From NCBI GenBank assembly GCA_040389045.1, contig JAZKAT010000006.1, forward strand, positions 1 through 64,000: a DNA stretch of 64,000 nt, written 5' to 3'. The DNA is from UBA5158 sp040389045 (lineage in GTDB: Bacteria > Pseudomonadota > Gammaproteobacteria > DSM-16500). How positions within the stretch are numbered: the stretch's first letter is position 1; every line of letters begins with the position of its first letter. Below the pieces are notes generated by a model. That model worked only from the letters and a program-made list of their open reading frames with translations. It was not told where the DNA came from and did no database searches. Position numbers and translations under genes: made by a program. Of this stretch, positions 51,024-60,305 are shown piece after piece.

Positions 51024-52718
51024 TTAATATCCTACGGCCAAACCGGCAGCCCGTCTGTAATCACTGCCGCCATAGATTTTTTTAGTTTTTGGATCAATAT
51101 AAATCGCTTCCACTGCGCCATAAGGATTCGTCATGCTGAAATTATATCCCATCAAATTGAGTTGATGCATGGTATCCACGGTAAAAGTATTGGGTTCAAT
51201 CTCAATGACATCCGGCAGCCATTGATGATGAAAACGCTGCGCATCCACCGCTTGCTGAATATTCATGCCAAAATCAATGACGTTTAAAATTGATAATAGT
51301 GTTGCGGTAATTATTCGTGGGCCACCCGAACTGCCAACAATCATCAAGGGATGATTATCTTTCATAACTATCGTGGGCGTCATGGCGCTTAAAGGTCGTT
51401 TACCGGGTGCAATTTTATTATTTTCACCCTGGATTAAACCAAATTGATTAGGTTGTTTCGGATTAGAAGTAAAATCATCCATTTCATTGTTAAGCAGAAT
51501 TCCCGTGCCTTCAGGAATAACTATCGCTCCAAACAGGCTATTTAACGTGTAAGTCACCGCTACCGCGTTACCCGCTTTGTCAATTATCGAATAATGCGTA
51601 GTATGCATACCTTCATGCACGGCTAAATTATTTAATTCATTAGAGGGTGTGGCTACATTAATTTTAATTTTTTTACGAATTTCCGCCGCGTATTGTTTTG
51701 AGATAAGACGCGTGACTGGATTATTAATAAAATCCGGATCACCCAATTGATTATTTCTATCGTAAAAAGCAAAACGCATCGCCTCAACAATATAGTGCGT
51801 GCTCTGGGTTGATTGGTATCCCATCCCCGTTAAAGGATAGGCTTCAAGAATATTGAGCATTTCACATAATGTCGTGCCACCCGAGCTCGGTGGTGGCGCT
51901 GACACTACCGTGTAACCGCGATAATTACAGGTTATCGGTGTTAATTCTTCAATTTTGTAATGGGCGAAATCTTCCAGGGTTAATATGCCACCGTGCATTT
52001 CACTGGCCTGTACAATTGCTTGCGCGATACTACCCTTATAAAATACATCCGGTCCCTGCGTGGCAATCAAGCTTAACGATTTTGCCAAATCTTTCTGGAT
52101 GAGCAGGTCACCTACTTGGTAAGGCTGACCATTCTTGAGGAAAATGGCTGCGACCGAAGCAGAATTACGAAAATCTTTAGTAAACATCCCCAAAATTTTG
52201 ACATCGCCCGGGGTCAGAATATAGCCTTCCTGGGCGAGTTTAATCGCTGGCGCAAGGACTTGCTGGCGTGACATAGTACCATACTGTTTTAACGCGCTCT
52301 CAAGACCTAAAACCGTTCCGGGTACACCCACCGCGTCATACCCAAAAATGCTCTTTCTTGGAATAATTTTGCCATCTGCATCCTGATACATATCCGCTTT
52401 AGCAGCAAACGGCGCCCGTTCACGGAAATTAATAAATATATCTTTGCCATCGGCTAAATGCAGCGTCATAAAACCACCACCGCCAATATTCCCACAACAA
52501 GGGTTGACGACCGCAAGCGCGTAACCTACCGCCACAGCAGCGTCTATGGCATTGCCGCCAGCCCGTAAAATATCAATACCAATTTGTGAAGCGAGTTTCT
52601 GATCGCTAACCACCATGCCTTGTGCAGCAGCCACAGGCTCGTTAGCGTATGCCAAAGGACAAAGGAGGATAAGAAATAGCAATCTACTTAAAATGTTGAA
52701 AACAGGCTGGTTTGTCAT
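51024..52718 (-). CDS. ggt: gamma-glutamyltransferase
   Basis: 564 residues, full length. Signal peptide LSRLLFLILLCPLAYA. Self-cleavage/catalytic Thr at T373 in MHTTHYSIID; lid and glycine-rich regions (NPCCGNIGGGGFMTLHL, YTLNSLFGA, SSGGPRIITATL) are present. Periplasmic enzyme splitting glutathione and gamma-glutamyl compounds. Ends with ASGLAVGY, close to family consensus. Sits 15 bp downstream of the hybrid kinase gene in the same direction. Confidence 0.95.
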   Translation of the reverse strand: MTNQPVFNILSRLLFLILLCPLAYANEPVAAAQGMVVSDQKLASQIGIDILRAGGNAIDAAVAVGYALAVVNPCCGNIGGGGFMTLHLADGKDIFINFRERAPFAAKADMYQDADGKIIPRKSIFGYDAVGVPGTVLGLESALKQYGTMSRQQVLAPAIKLAQEGYILTPGDVKILGMFTKDFRNSASVAAIFLKNGQPYQVGDLLIQKDLAKSLSLIATQGPDVFYKGSIAQAIVQASEMHGGILTLEDFAHYKIEELTPITCNYRGYTVVSAPPPSSGGTTLCEMLNILEAYPLTGMGYQSTQSTHYIVEAMRFAFYDRNNQLGDPDFINNPVTRLISKQYAAEIRKKIKINVATPSNELNNLAVHEGMHTTHYSIIDKAGNAVAVTYTLNSLFGAIVIPEGTGILLNNEMDDFTSNPKQPNQFGLIQGENNKIAPGKRPLSAMTPTIVMKDNHPLMIVGSSGGPRIITATLLSILNVIDFGMNIQQAVDAQRFHHQWLPDVIEIEPNTFTVDTMHQLNLMGYNFSMTNPYGAVEAIYIDPKTKKIYGGSDYRRAAGLAVGY

Positions 52719-52733
52719 GCGTTTACCTTAAAA

Positions 52734-55244
52734 TTATTTCCCTATTTTCTGCTTTTCTTTCTCCAAAGTCATGTAAAAAGTAGTACCTTCACCTTGGGCG
52801 CTTTTCACCGAAATATGGCCGCCGTGGCGTTCAATAATACGTTTAACGATAGCAAGACCAATTCCCGTACCAGGAAAATCTTTCTCGGTATGCAAACGCG
52901 AAAAAGGGATAAATAGTTTATCCGCTTTGGTCTGGTCAAATCCAACACCATTATCACGCACAAAATAAACGGCTTCGGGCCCTGGGATAATACCAAACTC
53001 AATTTGGGCATCGTGATTTTTTGAAGAATATTTCCAGGCGTTCCCCAATAAATTTTCCAAGGCAATTTTCATTAAGTGCGGGTCGCATTTTGCAATCATG
53101 TTGTCTTGGACTTTAATTTTTACCATGCGTTCGGGATGCTGGCTTTGGAACATAGCCAGAATTTCTATGGCCATAACACTCAAATCAGTCATTCCCATTT
53201 CAATATTACTGCGAATAGCCTTGGAGAAATTGAGTAAATCACTGATTAATTCTTCCATGCGCTTGCTTGAAATCAAAATATCAGTGAGATACTCCAGCGC
53301 TTCTCCTTCAAAGTTATATTCATCCAGCAGCAATGTGGTAAAACCAACAATTCCCTGCAAAGGATTACGCAAATCATGTGAGATAGAATAACTGAAGGCA
53401 TCCAATTCTTTGTTAGCGAGAGTTAACTCATCATTTTTCTTCATCAAATCATCACGCACTTTTTTCAAATTAATCAAGTTCGCGACTCGGGCGCGCAATT
53501 CCGCGTGTGAAAATGGTTTTGCTAGATAGTCTTGCGCGCCGGCTGATAATAATTTTACACATAGTTCTTCGTCAATTTTTGCGGATACAACAATAATTGG
53601 CACTTCAGTTAATTCCAACTGTTTACGAATTTCACTTATCAGTCGTATACCATCCATTTTGGGCATCATGATGTCACTCAAAATCAAATCTGGATGTAAT
53701 TCTTTGGCTTTATCAAGGCCCTCTTCCCCATCATAAGCACTTTCCGTACGGTAATCATTGGATAACACACCGCAAATATATTGGTTGACATCAATATTGT
53801 CTTCCACAATCAAAACTAACGGCAGATGTTGTTCGTGTTGCTCCCTGAGCGAAGTCCTTAAATTAGTCTTGGGTGAAGTAGCTAATTTGTGAATAAAAGA
53901 GGGGACCGATTCGGTAAGATAGGATTTCGCCTCCACTTCAGGATGTATTATCACACTAGGCGGCGCTAATAACGGCAATTCTATGGTAAATACCGATCCA
54001 CCTTCATCGCCATCATTTAAATTAATAGTTCCCCCATGTAATTCCACAAAATCTTTTACCATTGCCAGCCCTAAACTGACACCACTAAATTGTCGATTTG
54101 AGCCTTCATCCACATAGAAAAATCTTTCGAAAATAGATTCACGCATTTTTAACGGAATGCCGGGGCCGCCATCGGCAATCACAATTTTTGCTATATGCAC
54201 AGAGGGATGGCTCAAGATGCAACTTACTTTGCCATTAGCGGGGGTGAATTTAAATGCATTCGACAATAAATTCATTAACACGCGTTGGATTTTTTCGGGA
54301 TCCATTTCAGAAACTAATTCGCCGGGCGTTTCAAGAATAAAATCAATTTGACGTTCGGTCGCATAACTTTCAAATAAACCACAGGTTTGTCGCACCAGTT
54401 TGACCAGATCAACATTATAATAATTTAAGACGATCTTACCTGCTTCAAGTTTTGAAACATCCAATAAATCATTGACCAGCTTTAATAAGGCGCGAGCATT
54501 ACGTTCAATTACTTTCAAATTATATTGGTGACTCATTAATTCATGATCAGCAAGCAGGGTTTCCAAAATTCCTAAAATCAGCGTTAAGGGCGTACGTAAT
54601 TCATGGCTGACACTAGCGAAGAATTGGGTTTTTGATTGATTAAATTTTTCCAGCTTGTTGGTTAATATCTTTTGCTCGTTTTCTTTTTTTGCCAACAATT
54701 TATTGGCTTCTCGCAATTGTTTATTCGCTTCTTGAATTTCCTGGGCGCGCAGGTAAATTTCCACTTCCATTTCATTCAAGCGAATCCGTAAATCACCACT
54801 TACCCGTTGCGCATGTTTGATATAATCCGTTACATCACTGATACGATGCACAATATATTCTACCTTGCCATCCTCATCCAGCACCGGAGAATTAATCGGG
54901 CTCCAATACCGCTCTTCGAAGCCACCACCTAATTCCTGTGGTTTGCGAATTTCATATTTCTGTACCGCCATGGTATCAAGGACTTTTTCAGTGAGCACCC
55001 ATTGCAGTGAAGCGCGTAAATTTCTCACGCCAGTTGAAGCTTTATCAGCGGAATTGTCCGGTAAAATTTCAAAAATATTATGACCGATAATATCCTGGCG
55101 CTTCAGCATGGTTTGTTTTAAATAGGCATCACCTACCGCTACGATGTTAAAGTCAGCATCTAAAATTAGGTATAAGTCAGGCGCCTTTTCCAAAATGTTT
55201 TGGAAATTAATAGTTGATGTTTGCGCAGAATTCTTATTTTTCAT
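52734..55244 (-). CDS. hybrid sensor with two histidine kinase modules around one receiver
   Basis: 836 residues from ATG 55244. Order: PAS ~15-140; coiled coil ~150-205; HisKA with H214 (SVSHELRTPL); HATPase ~315-425; receiver ~475-590 with D524 (LILSDIMMPKMDG); second HisKA with H623 (SISHDLRNPLQGIVG); HATPase ~730-830 (DNGVGFD, GTGIGLAIVKRI). The first kinase's G2 reads GVSLGLAMV, slightly atypical. Soluble. A DivK-like regulator is encoded directly upstream and is the likely partner. Confidence 0.92.
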   Translation of the reverse strand: MKNKNSAQTSTINFQNILEKAPDLYLILDADFNIVAVGDAYLKQTMLKRQDIIGHNIFEILPDNSADKASTGVRNLRASLQWVLTEKVLDTMAVQKYEIRKPQELGGGFEERYWSPINSPVLDEDGKVEYIVHRISDVTDYIKHAQRVSGDLRIRLNEMEVEIYLRAQEIQEANKQLREANKLLAKKENEQKILTNKLEKFNQSKTQFFASVSHELRTPLTLILGILETLLADHELMSHQYNLKVIERNARALLKLVNDLLDVSKLEAGKIVLNYYNVDLVKLVRQTCGLFESYATERQIDFILETPGELVSEMDPEKIQRVLMNLLSNAFKFTPANGKVSCILSHPSVHIAKIVIADGGPGIPLKMRESIFERFFYVDEGSNRQFSGVSLGLAMVKDFVELHGGTINLNDGDEGGSVFTIELPLLAPPSVIIHPEVEAKSYLTESVPSFIHKLATSPKTNLRTSLREQHEQHLPLVLIVEDNIDVNQYICGVLSNDYRTESAYDGEEGLDKAKELHPDLILSDIMMPKMDGIRLISEIRKQLELTEVPIIVVSAKIDEELCVKLLSAGAQDYLAKPFSHAELRARVANLINLKKVRDDLMKKNDELTLANKELDAFSYSISHDLRNPLQGIVGFTTLLLDEYNFEGEALEYLTDILISSKRMEELISDLLNFSKAIRSNIEMGMTDLSVMAIEILAMFQSQHPERMVKIKVQDNMIAKCDPHLMKIALENLLGNAWKYSSKNHDAQIEFGIIPGPEAVYFVRDNGVGFDQTKADKLFIPFSRLHTEKDFPGTGIGLAIVKRIIERHGGHISVKSAQGEGTTFYMTLEKEKQKIGK

Positions 55245-55267
55245 CTGCAAATTCTCAACTGGAAAAA

Positions 55268-55642
55268 TTATTTTTTATCTAAATATTCAGCTATGGTAAT
55301 TGGCAGTAATCGCGTATCAAACGGCTTGGTAATGTAGCCATCACATCCGGCAGTTCGCGCTTTCTCTTCATCGCCTTTCATTGCATAGGCGGTCAGGGCC
55401 AGGATTATGATATTTTGCGTTTTTGGATCTCTCTTCAAACGACGCGTCAACTCCAATCCATCCATACCGGGTAATTGCAAATCCATCAAAATTAATTCTG
55501 GTTGGTTATTTTCTAACAGCAATAATGCTTCTTCTGCATCCACGGCGGTCATGACTTCATAATGATGTTTAACTAATAACACCTTGAGAAGTTTCATATT
55601 TATCAGATTGTCTTCAACAACCATTACTGACCTAGCAGCCAT
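55268..55642 (-). CDS. single-domain response regulator (DivK-like)
   Basis: 124 residues from ATG 55642 (AAGGGGA upstream). Receiver only: VVEDN (8-12), D54 in LILMDLQLPGMDG, ALTAYAM, CDGYITKPFD. The YITKPF and ALTAYAM signatures are typical of DivK/CheY proteins that work with hybrid kinases. Translated 23 bp before the double-kinase gene; one operon. Confidence 0.92.
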   Translation of the reverse strand: MAARSVMVVEDNLINMKLLKVLLVKHHYEVMTAVDAEEALLLLENNQPELILMDLQLPGMDGLELTRRLKRDPKTQNIIILALTAYAMKGDEEKARTAGCDGYITKPFDTRLLPITIAEYLDKK

Positions 55643-55772
55643 GTATTTCCCCTTAGCCAAAGGATAAGTGGTTACTTTACTATTATCGCACAGTTATAGA
55701 GGGGGTTTTCTGAAGTATTAAAGAGTGAGCTCAAATATTGAGCATATATATTTGATATGGCTAATATTTATA

Positions 55773-56717
55773 TTACCAAGGCACTCTTGGAGTTTGCTCT
55801 TTATTCAGAGCTAATTCAGTGTTTTGCGGCGGAGCAGCAGGCTCAGCGGGGGGTGCCGCCTCAGCCACCTGGGTTTCGGTGTTAGGCATTTCCTGATGAT
55901 TTGGGTCGTTAAACTCTTCCAGATTTTCGGTATGATTAGACGCTGCTAATTCTTGTTCATTAAGCTCTTGTTTATCCAAAGCCAAACTCTGCTTATCATC
56001 TTCAACCGCGGTGCTATTATTACTGGCACTATCCGACTGTAATTTATTTTGTTCCTGACTGATTCGGGCGTTAAGTTCATTACCCCTTTGATCTGGTGCT
56101 TGATTCATAGTGGCCTGAGCTTGTTCATACTGTTGCTGATCATTCTCATACGCTTTTAATTCAGCTTCACTTAATTCCTGACCATGCTGTTCATCTTCCG
56201 CTTTGTGCGGTGCTTGATAATCACGATGCGGAGCATCCTGGTTAATGGATGGCGGTAGCTGGGATAAATTATCCGCAACTACGTTATCACCCTGGTGTTG
56301 TTCGTCAGGCGGTAGAGTGGATTGGTTCTTGATATTCGCTTGAGGTGTTGCCCCATTGTAAGCAAGTTGACTACTATCCCCCTGGTGTTGCTGAGCATCA
56401 TAGGCAAGCTGGCTGTCACCCTTGTGTTGCTGAGTATCGGGCGCGGGTGCTGGCTGTTGGTAGGCAGGTTGAGCTTGTTTGGCAAGATTTTCCGGTGGAG
56501 AATATGCCAGCTGATTATCATTTTGAAGATCAGTGCGTCTATCGTCACCATCTGAGGCATCTTGAAAACTGGCATCAGGAGCCGACTTGTCCATTGGCTG
56601 TTCTTGCGGGGCCAAGTTCTTAGCCGTTTCGGGTTTCAGGTTTGTATTATCAGCAAACGCAGGATAGACAAAAAACATGCCTGCTAATGCGGTAATCTTC
56701 AAGCCGTCCTTGACCAT
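55773..56717 (-). CDS. secreted Gln/Asp-rich low-complexity protein
   Basis: 314 residues from ATG 56717 (AGAGGA seven bases upstream). Signal peptide LKITALAGMFFVYPAFAD. The rest is polar low-complexity, rich in Gln, Asn, Glu and Pro, with imperfect repeats of QQHxGDSQLAY. Glu/Asn-rich coiled stretches lie near residues 190-280. Second gene behind 56730-57272 (12-bp gap). Likely an exported intrinsically disordered protein; no family. Confidence 0.65.
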   Translation of the reverse strand: MVKDGLKITALAGMFFVYPAFADNTNLKPETAKNLAPQEQPMDKSAPDASFQDASDGDDRRTDLQNDNQLAYSPPENLAKQAQPAYQQPAPAPDTQQHKGDSQLAYDAQQHQGDSSQLAYNGATPQANIKNQSTLPPDEQHQGDNVVADNLSQLPPSINQDAPHRDYQAPHKAEDEQHGQELSEAELKAYENDQQQYEQAQATMNQAPDQRGNELNARISQEQNKLQSDSASNNSTAVEDDKQSLALDKQELNEQELAASNHTENLEEFNDPNHQEMPNTETQVAEAAPPAEPAAPPQNTELALNKEQTPRVPW

Positions 56718-56729
56718 AATCAATTCCTC

Positions 56730-57272
56730 TTATTGTCCGCTAGGTGCTGCGGGTGCCGGTTCTGGTGCAGGTGCTGCATCTGGCGCAGGTGTTGGTTGCG
56801 GCGCAGGTGCTGCTTCTGGAGCAGGTGCTGCTTCTGGAGCAGGCGCTGCTTCTGGAGCAGGTGCAGGTTGCGGCGCAGGCGCTGCTTCTGGGGCAGGTGC
56901 TGGTTGTGGCGCAGACTCAGGTGCTGCTGCGGGTGCGGGCGCCTGGGGTGGTGGTGGCGCTGGTTGGTTTGTGGGTTGGGTTTTGCCCGGGGCAGATTGC
57001 TGGCCTGGTTGCGGTCTAGCTTTTCTATCCCAGAAATGTTGCTTACGACCATTACCACTGTCCATTTCCAGACGGCGTTCATCCTCCGTCATTTTGGCGC
57101 GGTCACGTTGTAATTGTTTGCTGGCTTCTTGCAGCTTGTTACGATCCACTGCTAAAACGCGTTTATCACTTTCAATTTGCGCTTTGTCTTTTTCTATAGC
57201 GGCAGGGTCCGCGAACACAGTCGAGGTTGACAAACTGGCTAATGCGACTGCTAAAAAAATAGATATACGCAT
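56730..57272 (-). CDS. secreted protein with Pro-Ala repeat tail
   Basis: 180 residues from ATG 57272 (AAGGAAG six bases upstream). Signal peptide RISIFLAVALASLSTSTVFA; residues ~22-75 a charged coiled coil (DKAQIESDKRVLAVDR); residues ~90-180 a (P-A-P-x)n stretch of PAPEAA units, which could span periplasm or peptidoglycan. The repetitive DNA keeps the opposite strand open over its whole length; that frame is not a gene. First gene of the pair with 55773-56717. Confidence 0.72.
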   Translation of the reverse strand: MRISIFLAVALASLSTSTVFADPAAIEKDKAQIESDKRVLAVDRNKLQEASKQLQRDRAKMTEDERRLEMDSGNGRKQHFWDRKARPQPGQQSAPGKTQPTNQPAPPPPQAPAPAAAPESAPQPAPAPEAAPAPQPAPAPEAAPAPEAAPAPEAAPAPQPTPAPDAAPAPEPAPAAPSGQ

Positions 57273-57401
57273 GGATAACTTCCTTGTCGTGAATAAAGCT
57301 TCATTAACAAAAACATACCTTAATATAACATACACATATTATTAAGATAAAGAAAGTCAAAGCAAGCCAGTCAATACTGGCTCACAGTATTAGTTAGCTA
57401 G

Positions 57402-57869
57402 CTACTTTCTAAAGCAAATATGTACAGCTGCGTCGCTGGCTTTGAAAAATTTACGGGTAAATTCTGCTGCCTGATAAGGGTCATATATTTGGCAACTAAA
57501 GATATCAATGTAAATTGCATTGGTGAGGTTGGCAAAATGACCAGAAATTAGTGAAGTTTCAATTAACTGCACCATAGAATAACCTGCAACTTTTTCATCT
57601 TCACCGAAGTGGACGACTAGCGTGTCTTGAAATCTTTTCATTTCGATGAGATCACAGAGTTGTACCACATAGTCTTTGATAGCATCAGCGGAACGAATTA
57701 ATTCAGGATCACAATTTTTTGCATCCAAACTTGAGGCTAAACCCCAGCATTGATGGGTTTCATAGTGTTCTTTTATTTCTGCGTAAGTTTTGATTTGGCT
57801 ATTGCTGGTATCTTGACCGTCAACCGGGTTAATGAGGCTGGTGCGTTGTAACACGTTTGTTTTCGGCAT
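57402..57869 (-). CDS. hypothetical protein
   Basis: 155 residues from the ATG at 57869 (AAAGGA eight bases upstream). Soluble, no signal peptide. Unrecognised; scattered cysteines, a Met/Val/Gln core, acidic middle (LIEMKRFQDTLVVHFGEDEK). Single gene between the secreted pair and serS. Lineage-specific. Confidence 0.62.
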   Translation of the reverse strand: MPKTNVLQRTSLINPVDGQDTSNSQIKTYAEIKEHYETHQCWGLASSLDAKNCDPELIRSADAIKDYVVQLCDLIEMKRFQDTLVVHFGEDEKVAGYSMVQLIETSLISGHFANLTNAIYIDIFSCQIYDPYQAAEFTRKFFKASDAAVHICFRK

Positions 57870-57949
57870 TTTAATCATCCTTTACTTAAATTAAAAATCA
57901 AACGCGTCAGGGTAACAGAAATTTTTGGGGGATGCACTATTTGTATTAC

Positions 57950-57985
57950 CCCTCACCCGCCGCCTGCCGGCGACGGGCGGGGGTG
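57950..57985. repeat. GC-rich imperfect hairpin after serS
   Basis: CACCCGCCGCC and GGCGACGGGCGGGGGTG form an imperfect GC stem just past the serS stop. May end the serS transcript, though no U-run follows on that strand. Confidence 0.4.
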
Positions 57986-57996
57986 TATAAAAAGAT

Positions 57997-59274
57997 TTAT
58001 TTTTGGATTTTTTTTAAACCGTTCATATAGGGTTGTAAGGCTTCTGGTACATTAATATCGCCATTTTCATCTTGATAGTTTTCCATTACCGCTACCAGGG
58101 TGCGGCCAATGGCTAGGGCTGAGCCATTTAAGGTGTGGACTAGTTCTGGTTTGCCGGTTTCCGGGTTACGGTAACGGGCAGCCATGCGTCTGGCCTGGAA
58201 GCTTTCGGTATTACTGCAAGAGGATATCTCTCGATAACAATTTTGGCCTGGCAGCCAGACTTCCAGATCATAAGTTTTCGCGGCGGCAAAACCAATATCG
58301 CCAGTGCATAACGCAATTACCCGATAAGGTAAATCAAGTTTCTGCAACACGGTTTCCGCATGGTGCGTTAATTCTTCAAGTGCTTCATAAGATTTTTCAG
58401 GCTGGACGATTTGGACTAATTCCACTTTTTCAAACTGATGCTGGCGTATCATACCGCGGGTATCTTTACCGTAAGAACCTGCTTCACTACGGAAACAAGG
58501 TGAATGACAAACATATTTCAAGGGTAATTTTTCAGCGTCAATAATGGTATCGCGCACCGTATTGGTAATGGGCACTTCAGAAGTGGGAATCAAATATAAT
58601 TCTTCATCACCCGCTACCGCGAATAAATCTTCTTTCATTTTGGGTAATTGGCCAGTGCCATACATGGAAGCGGCATTCACGATGGCTGGCACGGAAATTT
58701 CCTGATAACCATGTTGTTCCGTATGCAAGTTCAGCATGAATTGAGCTAAGGCTCGGTGCAAACGGGCCAGAGGGCCTCTTAACACGACAAACCGTGATTT
58801 AGAAATCTTGACGCCCGCTTCAAAATCCATCCAGTTATTTTGCGCGCCTAATTCCACATGATCTTTCGGCGTGAATTTGAAAGTGGGAAGTTTACCTATA
58901 GTTCGAACGAGTTTATTGTCTTCTTCACTCTTACCTTCTGGCACTGTTTCATGGGTCAAGTTAGGAAGTTCGGCGAGATAATCATTTAATTTATTTTGGA
59001 CTTGCTCTAATTGGGTTTCCACCGCTTTTAAATCATCACCCAGATTTTTTACATCTTTTAAAATCTCATCGACATTTTTACCCGACGCTTTGGCTTGGCC
59101 TACCGCTTTGGAACGCACATTGCGTTCGTTTTGCAAATCCTGGGTTTTAATTTGCAAGGATTTACGTTGTTCTTCGAGCTGAGTTAACAGCGCAGTGTCT
59201 AACACGATGCCGCGTTTTTTTAATTGCGCGGCAACGGCAGGCAAATCAGAACGAATGAGCTTTGGGTCTAACAT
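57997..59274 (-). CDS. serS: seryl-tRNA synthetase
   Basis: 425 residues from ATG 59274, giving the canonical MLDPKLIRSDL start. N-terminal long coiled-coil arm (~25-105) that binds tRNA-Ser; class II core with motif 2 HSPCFRSEAGSYGKDTRGM and motif 3 NGSALAIGRTLVAVMEN. Normal length. A palindromic element lies just upstream (59294-59380). Confidence 0.97.
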   Translation of the reverse strand: MLDPKLIRSDLPAVAAQLKKRGIVLDTALLTQLEEQRKSLQIKTQDLQNERNVRSKAVGQAKASGKNVDEILKDVKNLGDDLKAVETQLEQVQNKLNDYLAELPNLTHETVPEGKSEEDNKLVRTIGKLPTFKFTPKDHVELGAQNNWMDFEAGVKISKSRFVVLRGPLARLHRALAQFMLNLHTEQHGYQEISVPAIVNAASMYGTGQLPKMKEDLFAVAGDEELYLIPTSEVPITNTVRDTIIDAEKLPLKYVCHSPCFRSEAGSYGKDTRGMIRQHQFEKVELVQIVQPEKSYEALEELTHHAETVLQKLDLPYRVIALCTGDIGFAAAKTYDLEVWLPGQNCYREISSCSNTESFQARRMAARYRNPETGKPELVHTLNGSALAIGRTLVAVMENYQDENGDINVPEALQPYMNGLKKIQK

Positions 59275-59293
59275 TGAAAAATTACCTATAGCT

Positions 59294-59380
59294 GTCATTC
59301 CCGCGCAGGCGGGAATCCATTGTAAGTATGCCCAACATTTACGGTTTCAATAAATGGATTCCCGCCTGCGCGGGAATGAC
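59294..59380. repeat. palindromic element, copy B (28-bp arms)
   Basis: Arms 59294-59321 and 59353-59380 are the same 28 bases as in copy A, inverted around a 31-bp loop whose sequence partly matches copy A (TTTCAATAAATGG against TTTCAATGAATGG). It lies between the sucD end and the serS start. Confidence 0.88.
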
Positions 59381-59419
59381 ATGATGGTTGGACAGTAATG
59401 CCATACAACAACAATAAAC

Positions 59420-60304
59420 TTAACTTGAAACTTTTTGCAATACTTGCGTGGCCATTTTACCCATTTCTGCTGGGGAACGTACGGTATGAACGCCAGCGGC
59501 TTCCAGCGCGGCGAATTTTTCCGCAGCGGTGCCTTTACCCCCCGCGATAATCGCTCCCGCATGGCCCATACGCTTACCAGCAGGCGCGGTTACACCCGCA
59601 ATGTATGACACAACAGGTTTGGTAACATGATGTTTGATATATTCAGCGGCTTCATCTTCACCAGTACCACCAATTTCACCAACCATAATGATTAATTCAG
59701 TTTGGGGATCTTTTTCAAATAAGGCCAATATATCAATAAAATTCGTACCCGGAATTGGATCGCCGCCGATACCGACACAAGTACTCTGCCCCAGACCTAA
59801 ATCCGTAGTTTGTTTGACAGCTTCGTAAGTCAAAGTACCGGAACGTGAAACAATACCCACTTTGCCGGGTAAATGAATGTTGCCTGGCATAATCCCAATT
59901 TTACATTCACCTGGGGTGATAACACCTGGACAGTTAGGACCAATCAAGCGTACTTGAGGATGTTGATTGATGTAATCTTTCACGACTAACATATCCAGTG
60001 TTGGAATGCCTTCAGTGATACAAATAATTAATTTAATTCCGGCATCCACCGCTTCGATGATGGAATCTTTACAGTAAGGCGCAGGCACATAAATAACTGA
60101 TGCATCGGCCTGGGTCGCTTCAAAAGCGGCTTTTACCGTGTTAAAAACCGGCAAGCCCAAATGCTTCTGGCCACCTTTTTCCGGCGTTACACCGCCGACC
60201 ATTTTAGTACCGTATGCAATCGCTTGTTCGGAATGGAAAGTTCCTTGTTTACCGGTAAAACCCTGACAAATAACTTTCGTGTTCTTATTGATTAAAATAC
60301 TCAT
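59420..60304 (-). CDS. sucD: succinyl-CoA synthetase alpha subunit
   Basis: 294 residues from ATG 60304, one base after the sucC stop region. CoA-binding Rossmann part (KVICQGFTGKQGTFHSEQAI), then the active-site His loop in AGKRMGHAGAIIAGG. TCA cycle, ATP/GTP-forming step from succinyl-CoA. Operon sucA-B-C-D. Confidence 0.96.
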   Translation of the reverse strand: MSILINKNTKVICQGFTGKQGTFHSEQAIAYGTKMVGGVTPEKGGQKHLGLPVFNTVKAAFEATQADASVIYVPAPYCKDSIIEAVDAGIKLIICITEGIPTLDMLVVKDYINQHPQVRLIGPNCPGVITPGECKIGIMPGNIHLPGKVGIVSRSGTLTYEAVKQTTDLGLGQSTCVGIGGDPIPGTNFIDILALFEKDPQTELIIMVGEIGGTGEDEAAEYIKHHVTKPVVSYIAGVTAPAGKRMGHAGAIIAGGKGTAAEKFAALEAAGVHTVRSPAEMGKMATQVLQKVSS

Positions 60305-60305
60305 T

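Noticed and set aside
56677..57345. Long plus-strand open frame of about 222 residues rich in Gly/Ala/Cys.
   Set aside because: It is the antisense of the PAPEAA repeats of the secreted protein at 56730-57272, which has a signal peptide and ribosome binding site; the plus frame has neither.
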